Source of the DNA: Lactococcus carnosus
GTDB lineage: Bacteria > Bacillota > Bacilli > Lactobacillales > Streptococcaceae
Direction of reading: 5' to 3'
Assembly: GCF_006770265.1 (NCBI RefSeq)
Contig: NZ_CP017194.1
Span: forward strand, 1,364,001 to 1,428,000
Length of the DNA: 64,000 nt
A program made the translations under genes and the position numbers. Shown here in pieces: positions 18,443-29,328 of the stretch. The first letter of the stretch is position 1. Every line of letters starts with the position of its first letter. The notes beneath the pieces were generated by a model. The model saw only the letters and a list, made by a program, of their open reading frames with translations. It had not been told where the DNA came from and did no database searches.

Positions 18443-19390
18443 ATGACAACTTCAACAGCAGAAACGATTTTAACACTTCTTGTCGATCGAGAAAATGAAT
18501 GGATGTCTGGGCAAGAACTGGCCCTTGAACTCAATATCTCTCGTGCCGCCATTTGGAAGGCCATAGGCAAACTTATCGCGGATGGGTTTACTATAGAAAG
18601 CCAGCGTGGACCTGGTAAGGGCTACCGCTATGTTGCCAGTGAAAAAATGAGTGTTACGGGTATTTCCCACTACTTATCTGAGCAGACAAAGGCGATCAAC
18701 CTGCAAGTTTTTGATACCCTACCATCGACCAATACCTATGCCAAGATTGGTCTCATCAGTGACACCATCACCCAGCCTAGTGTCATCATCGCAAATGTAC
18801 AAACTAAAGGGGCTGGACATTTTGGTCGCAGTTTTTCCTCACCTGCTCAAACAGGCTTATATATCAGTTTTGCTCTGCCTATAGGGGCAGACAAACCAGT
18901 AACACCACACTTGCTTGCCATTGCTAGTGCGGTAGCTGTTGCCAGAACAATCAAAAGCCTACTTGCTATTGAGCTTGACTTCAGATGGTTAAATGACCTC
19001 TACTATCAAGGGAAGAAAGTTGGTGGTATACTAACTGAAGCCGTTGTTAATATCGAGAGTCAAACTTATTCAGCTATCGTCATCGGAATTGGCTTAAATC
19101 TAACCAATCAAGCAGCTGAGCTGAGCTTTATCACAAAAGAACTTGATATCTCACGTAATCAAATCGCAGCCTCTCTCATAGACAACTTTTTTGACCTATA
19201 TGCGCACGACGAAGACAAGCAGGTTTTAGCTGACTATCGGGCACACTTACTTGATTTAGGCAAACAAGTCCATATCAAGTATGCTGATCAGGACATCACA
19301 GGGCTATCTAAGGGTGTGGATGATGCGGGCTACCTTTTAGTTGAAACACAAACGGGACTTACTAAATTAAGCGCTGGTGAAACACGATAA
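18443..19390 (+). CDS. birA: Bifunctional biotin--protein ligase / biotin operon repressor BirA
   Basis: 315 residues. The N-terminal winged helix (MSGQELALELNISRAAIWKAI, about 20-40) is followed by the ligase domain with PSTNTYAK near 95, the biotin-adenylate loop KGAGHFGRSFSSP near 122-134 (a variant of GRGRRGR) and LKWPNDL-like RWLNDLYYQGKKVGGIL near 176. It attaches biotin to AccB, whose gene is in this window, and may repress biotin genes. Confidence 0.95.
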   Translation: MTTSTAETILTLLVDRENEWMSGQELALELNISRAAIWKAIGKLIADGFTIESQRGPGKGYRYVASEKMSVTGISHYLSEQTKAINLQVFDTLPSTNTYAKIGLISDTITQPSVIIANVQTKGAGHFGRSFSSPAQTGLYISFALPIGADKPVTPHLLAIASAVAVARTIKSLLAIELDFRWLNDLYYQGKKVGGILTEAVVNIESQTYSAIVIGIGLNLTNQAAELSFITKELDISRNQIAASLIDNFFDLYAHDEDKQVLADYRAHLLDLGKQVHIKYADQDITGLSKGVDDAGYLLVETQTGLTKLSAGETR

Positions 19391-19424
19391 AAAGACAGAT
19401 TATTCCGGATAATCTGTCTTTTTT
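19391..19424 (+). terminator. Terminator after birA
   Basis: AAGACAGATTAT-TCCGG-ATAATCTGTCTT followed by TTTT, a perfect 12-bp stem directly behind the stop codon. Confidence 0.92.
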
Positions 19425-19485
19425 AAGGTGCAGTTTCTGATGTAAAAACCCATCATATCCCGCTAAATCATGATAAAATAGAGCT

Positions 19486-20127
19486 ATGACTTTAAAAAAC
19501 ATATTTTTTGATTTAGATGGTACAATCGTTGACAGCGGCACAGGCATTATCAATGGCTTTCGATATGCTTTTGATCAACTTAACCTCCCGCAACTCTCGG
19601 ATACTACCTTAAATACATTTATTGGCCCACCACTCGAAGCGACTTTTCTGACGCTATCAAATGGGGATGAACACTTGGCTGAGACAGCCATCAATCACTA
19701 CAGGGCCTATTATGCAAGCACTGGTATGCTGGAATCTGCCCCTTACGCTGACATCGTTGAGACCTTGAACACACTTAGCACTCGTGGTTACACCCTCTAC
19801 ATCGCAACGTCTAAAAAAGAGTCAGTTGCAATCGACATGTTAAGGGCACTCAAGCTATCAGATCACTTTGATGGCATCTTTGGGAGTACACCGCAAACGA
19901 TGACCAAGACATTAGTCCTGAAGCATGCACTCACGACAACGCAATCAAATCCGGATGAGTCTGTTATGATTGGCGATCGGGAATATGATATCATAGGTGG
20001 CCTAAATAATGACGTCGCACAAACAGTCGGCGTCCTATGGGGATTTGGCGACAGAGATGAACTAGAGAAAGTAGGATGTGATCATATTACTGCACACCCT
20101 AAAGCATTGTTGGAGATTTTCAAATGA
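19486..20127 (+). CDS. HAD-family hydrolase (phosphoglycolate phosphatase-like)
   Basis: 213 residues. HAD motif I FFDLDGTIVDSG (8-19), motif II ATSKKES near 106, motif III/IV VMIGDREYDIIGG near 165. The cap is of the Gph/PGP (C1) type. The substrate is unknown. The stop overlaps the start of sdaAB by 4 nt (ATGA), so it is cotranscribed with the serine dehydratase beta subunit. Confidence 0.88.
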   Translation: MTLKNIFFDLDGTIVDSGTGIINGFRYAFDQLNLPQLSDTTLNTFIGPPLEATFLTLSNGDEHLAETAINHYRAYYASTGMLESAPYADIVETLNTLSTRGYTLYIATSKKESVAIDMLRALKLSDHFDGIFGSTPQTMTKTLVLKHALTTTQSNPDESVMIGDREYDIIGGLNNDVAQTVGVLWGFGDRDELEKVGCDHITAHPKALLEIFK

Positions 20128-20795
20128 GAAACCTAAAATTTAAATCGGTTTTTGACATCATGGGTCCTGTTATGATTGGCCCTTCTAGCTCTCATACTGC
20201 GGGCGCCGTCAGGATTGGTAAAATCGTTCACTCTATCTTTGGTGAACAGCCCACAGAAGTCGACTTTCATCTTTACCAGTCCTTTGCTAAAACCTATCAA
20301 GGACATGGGACTGATCTAGCACTTGTTGCTGGGATTTTAGGCATGGATACAAACGATGACCGCATCCCCCAATCACTTGAATTAGCGGACAAGGCTGGGA
20401 TCAAAATATTTTGGCATATTCATAAAGATGAAAAAGCTGACCATCCCAATACTGCACTCATTAGTATCAAATCTGATACGAAGCAAATGTCGATCAAAGG
20501 CATTTCCATCGGTGGTGGTAATATACAGGTTACAGAACTTAATGGCTTTGACATTGCCCTGAATATGAACACCCCTACCTTTATCATCGTCCACCAAGAT
20601 GTCCCTGGGATGATTGCGCGTGTAACAGAATGCTTGTCTTCCCATCAAATCAATATCGCCCAGATGAATGTGACCCGTGAAAATGCTGGTGATCAGGCAA
20701 TCATGATTATCGAAGTTGATTCTCATGATGCCACAGAAGCACTTGCTGAAATTAGAGAGATCCCACAGTTACACAATGTGAATTTCTTTGACTAA
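20124..20795 (+). CDS. sdaAB: L-serine dehydratase, iron-sulfur dependent, beta subunit
   Basis: 223 residues. FDIMGPVMIGPSSSHTAGAVRIG (10-32) is the signature of the beta domain. A C-terminal ACT domain (about 148-220, FIIVHQDVPGMIARVTECLSSHQINIAQMN) is present. With the alpha subunit it deaminates serine to pyruvate through a [4Fe-4S] cluster. The start overlaps the HAD stop. Confidence 0.95.
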   Translation: MRNLKFKSVFDIMGPVMIGPSSSHTAGAVRIGKIVHSIFGEQPTEVDFHLYQSFAKTYQGHGTDLALVAGILGMDTNDDRIPQSLELADKAGIKIFWHIHKDEKADHPNTALISIKSDTKQMSIKGISIGGGNIQVTELNGFDIALNMNTPTFIIVHQDVPGMIARVTECLSSHQINIAQMNVTRENAGDQAIMIIEVDSHDATEALAEIREIPQLHNVNFFD

Positions 20796-20829
20796 GCAGT
20801 TAACAGACTCGCTATTTACAAAACTAAAC

Positions 20830-20872
20830 AGCAGGTTATAAGACTAGTATGACTTGTCTATTATAACCTGCT
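20830..20872. repeat. Inverted repeat between sdaAB and sdaAA
   Basis: AGCAGGTTATAA (20830-20841) and its exact complement TTATAACCTGCT (20861-20872) form a 12-bp stem with a 19-nt loop. No T run follows, so it is not a standard terminator; it may stabilise or process the sda transcript. Confidence 0.6.
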
Positions 20873-20893
20873 AATAAAGCAATAAGGAGTACT

Positions 20894-21762
20894 ATGTTTT
20901 ATACGATAAATGAGCTTGTCACACAGGCTGATACACGTTTTAATGGGTCAATCTCAGAATTGATGATTGCCACAGAAATAGAGACATCTGGCCGGTCTCG
21001 TGAAGAAATCCGTTTATTGATGGCTGAAAATTTGACCGTTATGCTCGCCTCTATTGCGCACGGCATGACTGATAAAACCTCACGTACTGGCTTAACTGGT
21101 GGTGATGCGTCAAAGCTCGACCGCTACATCAAATCAGGTAAGACCTTATCTGACTATACGATTTTAACGGCTGCTAAAAATGCCATTGCTGTAAATGAAA
21201 GCAATGCCCAGATGGGACTAGTCTGCGCCACACCTACTGCAGGTAGTGCAGGATGCGTCCCAGCCGTCTTATCCACCGCAATCGAAAAACTCGGCCTAAC
21301 ACAAGAAGCCCAACTCGATTTCTTATTCGCTGCCGGTGCTTTTGGCCTAGTGATTGCAAATAATGCCTCTATCTCAGGCGCTGAAGGGGCTGTCAAGCCG
21401 AGGTTGGCTCTGCTGCCTCTATGGCCTCTGCTGCCCTAGTGATTGCAGCAGGTGGCACTGCAAGTCAAGCAAGTCATGCCTGTGCCATGGTGATCAAGAA
21501 TTTACTGGGCTTGATCTGTGATCCAGTAGCTGGGCTAGTTGAAGTGCCTTGCGTCAAGCGTAATGCAATGGGGGCAAGTTTAGCCTTTCTTTGCGCCGAT
21601 ATGGCGCTTGCGGATATTGAATCAAAGATACCGACAGATGAGGTCATCCAAGCCATGTACCAAGTTGGCCAAGCCATGCCATCTGCTTTTCGTGAAACAG
21701 CTGAAGGTGGTCTTGCGACCACACCAACAGGTAAACGGTTGAAGGCTGAAATATTTGGCTGA
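20894..21762 (+). pseudogene. sdaAA: L-serine dehydratase alpha subunit, frameshifted
   Basis: Start MFYTINELVTQADTRFNGSI at 20894 with AAGGAG upstream. The first frame runs to 21439, the second covers 21421-21762. The family sequence around SISGAEGGCQAEVGSA is broken: the G run at 21386-21389 has four G residues where five are needed, which shifts the frame just before the Cys ligand of the [4Fe-4S] cluster. After the shift the frame continues normally (SASAMASAALVIAAGGTASQ ... AEIFG). Restored length would be about 289 residues. A one-base deletion in a homopolymer could be real or a sequencing error. Confidence 0.9.
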
Positions 21763-21791
21763 TCTGACACTTTATATCTGAATAACAAAAA

Positions 21792-21820
21792 AAAACTTGC
21801 CGCTTAGGACAAGTTTTTTT
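21792..21820. terminator. Bidirectional terminator between sdaAA and atpC
   Basis: AAAACTTG-CCGCTTAGGA-CAAGTTTT with A and T runs on the two sides, shared by the converging sda and atp operons. Confidence 0.85.
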
Positions 21821-21821
21821 G

Positions 21822-22241
21822 TTATTTATGACCAGATACATTAATTCGGTTGAGTGCACGGTGAAGTGCAACTTCAGCTCGTCTCGCTGCATCTATATCA
21901 CGTTTACTTTCAGCTTCTTGTAACTCATTTTCAGCACGACGTTTGGCACGTTCAGCACGTGTCACATCAATATCACGATCACGTTCAGCAGAGTCAGCAA
22001 TAATCGTCACACGATTATCAAGGACTTCTGCAATCCCGCCATTGATAGAGATCCAATCAACGTGTTTCTCGTCGTCAATACGACGTACTTTCAATTCATC
22101 AATCTTCAGTGAGGCGATGGTTGGGATCATATTTGGTAGGACCCCAAGTTCACCATCAACTGTCGATAGGAGCGTAAAATAGGCATGGTGATCATAACAG
22201 ATACCATTTGGTGTGATGACTTGGACTGTCATATAATCCAT
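21822..22241 (-). CDS. atpC: F1Fo ATP synthase subunit epsilon
   Basis: 139 residues. [37 protein letters not shown] is the beta-sandwich domain; the Ala/Arg-rich C-terminal helices ([19 protein letters not shown]) form the inhibitory hairpin. Last gene of the atp operon. GGAGGT lies 5 nt before the ATG. Confidence 0.97.
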   Translation of the reverse strand: MDYMTVQVITPNGICYDHHAYFTLLSTVDGELGVLPNMIPTIASLKIDELKVRRIDDEKHVDWISINGGIAEVLDNRVTIIADSAERDRDIDVTRAERAKRRAENELQEAESKRDIDAARRAEVALHRALNRINVSGHK

Positions 22242-22252
22242 ATCAGACCTCC

Positions 22253-23752
<1,500 letters not shown>

Positions 23753-23786
23753 GATTACCTACTCGTGGTGTATCTCATTTTTTTGT

Positions 23787-24662
23787 CTAGTCCAAAGCAC
23801 TCGCACCAGCGACAATTTCCGTAATTTCTTGCGTAATTGCTGCTTGGCGGGCACGGTTGTACTGAATGGTCAGATCATTAATCACATTTTTCGCATTATC
23901 AGTTGCTGCTTGCATGGCTGCCATACCTGCGGCATGTTCAGCGGTTTTTGCATCAATGATACTACCATAAATCATACTTTCCGCATATTGGGGAAGTAAT
24001 TGATCTAAAATGGTTTCACGATCAGGTTCTAATTCAAACGACTGGTGATGTGGTGTTGCTTCATTCTCATCTATATCAGAAATCGGTAACATTTTTTCCA
24101 CACGAACTTGACTTGTCAAAGAATTGACATGGTGATTGTAACACACATATAATTCATCAAAAAGTTCATTTTGATAAAGTGTGACAGACTTGTTAACAAT
24201 CTTGCGCACCTCATCAAATGAAGGTTGATCAGAAAGACCACGGAGTTCATAAGATACGTTAATATCACGTGCTTTAAAGAAATCTGCACCCATACCGCCT
24301 AAAGCAATAATGACAAACTCATCTGGATTTTCGTGATCATCTTTTAACATCTGCATCACAGATTTTAAAATCGATGAATTATAACCACCAACAAGCCCTT
24401 TATCTGATGTGATCACGATGTATCCTGTTTTTTTAACAGGTCGTTTGATCAACATCGGATTAGTTGAGCCATCAGATAATTCAGAACCGATTAAATCAGT
24501 CGTAATGGATCTGACTTTCTGCGCATAAACTTGAAAGCTCTTAGCATTTTGCTCTGATCTTGTCAATTTAGCTGCAGAAACCATTTGCATGGCACCAGTG
24601 ATTTGGCTAGTTTTTCTAGTTGAAGCAATTCTTACTTTTATTTCATTTAGCGAAGCTGGCAT
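23787..24662 (-). CDS. atpG: F1Fo ATP synthase subunit gamma
   Basis: 291 residues. Starts [33 protein letters not shown] and ends in the long C-terminal helix [29 protein letters not shown], both highly conserved. Rotor shaft of the F1 part. GGGAGGT lies before the ATG. Confidence 0.98.
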   Translation of the reverse strand: MPASLNEIKVRIASTRKTSQITGAMQMVSAAKLTRSEQNAKSFQVYAQKVRSITTDLIGSELSDGSTNPMLIKRPVKKTGYIVITSDKGLVGGYNSSILKSVMQMLKDDHENPDEFVIIALGGMGADFFKARDINVSYELRGLSDQPSFDEVRKIVNKSVTLYQNELFDELYVCYNHHVNSLTSQVRVEKMLPISDIDENEATPHHQSFELEPDRETILDQLLPQYAESMIYGSIIDAKTAEHAAGMAAMQAATDNAKNVINDLTIQYNRARQAAITQEITEIVAGASALD

Positions 24663-24677
24663 TCCAAACCTCCCCTA

Positions 24678-26303
<1,626 letters not shown>

Positions 26304-26318
26304 CTATCCGTATCATAT

Positions 26319-26846
26319 TTAAATGATAGATTTCGCAATTTTATTTAACTGCGATTTGATACTTGCATCGATAATCTTACCGCGGGCATTAATTACAACG
26401 CCACCCAATATGTTTTTATCGATCGTGTTTTTAATCGTTACATCATTAAGATCAAATTTTTGTTTGACCATCGTTTCCAGTTTGCTGAGTTGTGCTGATG
26501 TCAGGTCAACCGCAGTTGTCACGTCAACATCAGATACTTTGAATAAACTATCAGCTTGATTTCGAATTTCCTTAATGATTAAAGGTAAAAGCGCTAAGCG
26601 TTTATTCGTAATCAATGTTGCCAAGAAATTTTTAAACAATGTTGATGACACGTCTTGTAAACTTTTGATAACAGCAATCTTTTTTTCATCCGCATAAGTC
26701 ACATCAGCCAAGAAATCGGTGAGATTTGTTGCTTTGATCACTTGATCAAAGTTTGCCACTTCGGCTAAAATCTCATCTAACTGTTGATGCTCTTGCGCAA
26801 CTTCAAGTAAGGCTTTACTATATTTTTGAGCAATTATGAGAGACAT
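26319..26846 (-). CDS. atpH: F1Fo ATP synthase subunit delta
   Basis: 175 residues. IAQKYSKALLEVAQEH at the N-terminus and LGGVVINARGKIIDASIKSQLNKI at the C-terminus are the two conserved delta blocks. Connects F1 with the b-subunit stalk. Its ATG lies 3 nt after the atpF stop. A 136-nt gap follows before atpA in which I see no gene. Confidence 0.96.
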   Translation of the reverse strand: MSLIIAQKYSKALLEVAQEHQQLDEILAEVANFDQVIKATNLTDFLADVTYADEKKIAVIKSLQDVSSTLFKNFLATLITNKRLALLPLIIKEIRNQADSLFKVSDVDVTTAVDLTSAQLSKLETMVKQKFDLNDVTIKNTIDKNILGGVVINARGKIIDASIKSQLNKIAKSII

Positions 26847-26848
26847 GA

Positions 26849-27358
26849 TTAATCCCCCATTTTTTCCAGATAACTATCGATCAACTCAGTTTGCGATGTC
26901 GCATCTAAGCTTTGACCGATTAATTTTTCTGCAATTTTTACTGAAATGTCTGCGACACTTCCTTTAATACCAGAAATCGCTTCTTTTTTAGATTGTTCGA
27001 TTTCTTCGTTAGCACGTTGTTTGACACGTCTGGCTTCTTCTGATGCTTCAGCAACAACTTTCGCTTTGTTAGCATGTGCTGCATCAGTAGCTGTCATAAT
27101 GATTTTACTGGCTTCTTCACGTGATCCAGCTAATTCTGTTTCACGTTTTTCAGCAAATGCTTCTGCTTGTTTACGCGCAGCTTCTGCACTATCAATGTCA
27201 TCATTGATTTTTTTAGCACGCTCTTCAAACATTGAGGTAATCATGCCCCAAGCAAATTTCTTGATTAAGATTACCAAAATCAAGAAAGCGCCTGAAACGA
27301 CGATGATATTACCAAACATTGAACTAGGAGCAGCTTCTAATAAGATAAATTGACTCAT
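26849..27358 (-). CDS. atpF: F1Fo ATP synthase subunit b
   Basis: 169 residues. One N-terminal transmembrane helix (about 14-34, NIIVVSGAFLILVILIKKFAW) and a long charged coiled coil (about 45-160). Peripheral stalk. It starts 12 nt after atpB. Confidence 0.97.
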   Translation of the reverse strand: MSQFILLEAAPSSMFGNIIVVSGAFLILVILIKKFAWGMITSMFEERAKKINDDIDSAEAARKQAEAFAEKRETELAGSREEASKIIMTATDAAHANKAKVVAEASEEARRVKQRANEEIEQSKKEAISGIKGSVADISVKIAEKLIGQSLDATSQTELIDSYLEKMGD

Positions 27359-27370
27359 GACGCCTCCTTT

Positions 27371-28081
27371 CTAATCTTCTTCCGCAATTTTTTCATTAAT
27401 GTACATCGTTGAAAGCAAAATGAAAACGTATGATTGGAGTGCACCGATAAATAGTGAAAATGCAATCCAGAGAACTTCAAGCGCAATGGCAACAGGTAAG
27501 TAATAAATATGTGAATTACCAAGCTGTGCAACAAGGCTAAGTACAATTTCTCCGGCAAAAATATTACCGAATAACCGCAGTGCCAAACTCAAAAAGTTAA
27601 CAAACTCTTCCATTAATTTCATAGGTAACATCGCTGCTGGCGAGAAGAAGGCATGTTTGAGATACCCTTTAAAGCCAAAGCGTTTGACACCTGATAGATT
27701 GGCAACAAGTGCAACCATCAGTGACAAAGTTAATGTCACACCTACGTCTGCTGTCGGCGATTTCCAGTAATTTAGACTATTTGCCGTTTCAATTTTAGTC
27801 ATAAGACCAATATTATTTGAGACAAATATGAATGCAAACAAGACAAAGACAAATAGTGAATAACGACGAGACTCAGTCCCACCCATATTATCTTTAGAGA
27901 CACCGTTGACAAACTCAATCATCCATTCCAAGACGTTCTGCTTACCCTTCGGACGTAAAGTCATCTTCCGGCTTGCCCAAATGACAAGACCAAAAACAAT
28001 CGCACAAGTCAGGACAGTCATAACAAGGACAGCGCCATCAAAGTAAACCGGTCCAATATTAAAAGACCAAGATTTTTCCAC
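27371..28081 (-). CDS. atpB: F1Fo ATP synthase subunit a
   Basis: 236 residues, five to six membrane helices. The proton-channel helix LALRLFGNIFAGEIVLSLV near 167-185 carries the essential Arg. The C-terminus ALQSYVFILLSTMYINEKI is conserved. It lies after atpE, the order of streptococci and lactococci. Confidence 0.97.
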   Translation of the reverse strand: MEKSWSFNIGPVYFDGAVLVMTVLTCAIVFGLVIWASRKMTLRPKGKQNVLEWMIEFVNGVSKDNMGGTESRRYSLFVFVLFAFIFVSNNIGLMTKIETANSLNYWKSPTADVGVTLTLSLMVALVANLSGVKRFGFKGYLKHAFFSPAAMLPMKLMEEFVNFLSLALRLFGNIFAGEIVLSLVAQLGNSHIYYLPVAIALEVLWIAFSLFIGALQSYVFILLSTMYINEKIAEED

Positions 28082-28117
28082 GAATACTCACTTCCCTTCT
28101 ATAAAACGTAAGACGCC

Positions 28118-28318
28118 TTATTTAAGGACGAAAGTCATGGCAAGAACAATAAAGAATAGTCCTTCAATAAATGCAATACCCAAAAACATATACGTACGTA
28201 ATTTGTTTTCAAGTTCTGGTTGACGTGCAACCGCGTTTAAGATGTTTCCGACGATGATCCCGTTACCGATTGTAGCTCCCAGTGCTGCGAGACCTAACGC
28301 AATGATTCCTAATGGCAT
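28118..28318 (-). CDS. atpE: F1Fo ATP synthase subunit c
   Basis: 66 residues, two transmembrane helices with the polar loop RQP at 32-34 and the proton-carrying Glu at 52 (FIEGLF). First gene of the operon, with AAGGAGGG before the ATG. Short c subunits of this size are typical of Streptococcaceae. Confidence 0.97.
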   Translation of the reverse strand: MPLGIIALGLAALGATIGNGIIVGNILNAVARQPELENKLRTYMFLGIAFIEGLFFIVLAMTFVLK

Positions 28319-28385
28319 TGTATGCCCTCCTTAAGATAAAATAATTTTATACGTAAGCTTACTTACGAATTTACTTAACATTAAA

Positions 28386-28414
28386 ATTCTAGTCCTATTT
28401 TCTCCAAAAGTCAA
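28386..28414 (-). promoter_or_regulatory. Promoter of the atp operon
   Basis: Minus strand TTGACT (28414-28409), 17-nt spacer, TAGAAT (28391-28386), 68 nt upstream of atpE. The -35 lies in the loop of an 11-bp inverted repeat (28391-28401 and 28419-28429). Confidence 0.75.
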
Positions 28415-28429
28415 ACAAAAAATAGGACT
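28391..28429. repeat. 11-bp inverted repeat around the atp -35 box
   Basis: AGTCCTATTTT (28391-28401) and AAAATAGGACT (28419-28429) are exact complements with 17 nt between them. It may be the terminator of the upstream esterase gene (only a weak T stretch follows) or an operator over the atp promoter. Confidence 0.55.
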
Positions 28430-28471
28430 TTAGACTGATTTTCTGAAAAAAGTTGCAAAAGCATTTCAAAA

Positions 28472-29266
28472 TTATGAAAGACGCTCTTCCTTATTGTATT
28501 TTATGGGTAGAAAATCAAGCACTTGATCCATCATTTTAACCCAGTAATACCACTCATGTTTACCATCTGATGTTTCATAAGTGATCTCAAATCCTTTATC
28601 CTTTAAATCAGCTACAGCTATGTTATTAGCCTCATAAAGAAAATCTTGATGGCCACACCAGGCATAAAGTGTCGGTTTATGCTCACCAAATTTTTCATCA
28701 AAATCTGATGCTAGTTTTTGGATTGAATTCTCTGAATTTTCAAAGTTTTCTAGGTCACCAAATATCCCCTGCCAGTAAGCTAAGTCTCCCAAACTTTCCG
28801 GTGCAATGTTTTCAAATGATAAGGCACCTGACAAACTTGCTGCATAAGAGAACTTATTTGACGCTAAGGCAATCTTAAAGGCGCCATATCCACCCATAGA
28901 CAGGCCGGCTATAAAATTTTTCTCACGTTTCATAGACAAGTTGGGTAAGAAATTATGAATAACGTTTGGTAGCTCCTCAACAATGGCATCAAAATATCTT
29001 GCACCATAGGTCGTATTGCTATACCAAGCCAAATCTGTAGATGGCATGACAATTGCCAGATTCGTATTTCGAATCAAACGATCGATTCCTGAACGATTCA
29101 GCCAGGTATCCTGATTACCAGACATACCATGTAGCAGGTAGAGTACGGGAATATCAGTCAAAGGCACATCTTGATCAGGATTCTTAACTGCCTCCGGATA
29201 GATGACATTCACATCTCGCACGATTCCGAGAATCTCTGAGAAATAGTTGATTTTTAAAATTGCCAT
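28472..29266 (-). CDS. estA: Tributyrin esterase (EstA-like, esterase D family)
   Basis: 264 residues from the ATG at 29266 (MAILKINYFSEILGIVRDVNVIYP), which matches lactococcal EstA. LYLLHGMSGNQDTW gives the oxyanion loop, GLSMGGYGAF the Ser nucleophile (near 122), GHQDFLYE the Asp and DGKHEWYYW the His. Cytosolic hydrolase of short acyl esters. No good ribosome binding site precedes this ATG. A GTG at 29332, overlapping the comEC stop, would add 22 residues, so the start is uncertain. Confidence 0.88.
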   Translation of the reverse strand: MAILKINYFSEILGIVRDVNVIYPEAVKNPDQDVPLTDIPVLYLLHGMSGNQDTWLNRSGIDRLIRNTNLAIVMPSTDLAWYSNTTYGARYFDAIVEELPNVIHNFLPNLSMKREKNFIAGLSMGGYGAFKIALASNKFSYAASLSGALSFENIAPESLGDLAYWQGIFGDLENFENSENSIQKLASDFDEKFGEHKPTLYAWCGHQDFLYEANNIAVADLKDKGFEITYETSDGKHEWYYWVKMMDQVLDFLPIKYNKEERLS

Positions 29267-29276
29267 GTTAACACTG

Positions 29277-29297
29277 TGGATACAAGTCCTGTATCCA
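29277..29297. promoter_or_regulatory. Palindrome upstream of estA, operator-like
   Basis: TGGATACA-AGTCC-TGTATCCA, 8-bp perfect arms, centred 21 nt upstream of the estA ATG. It could bind a dimeric repressor or form a hairpin hiding the start region. Confidence 0.5.
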
Positions 29298-29328
29298 GTC
29301 CTTTCTATATTGCTTCCCTTCAATTCTA

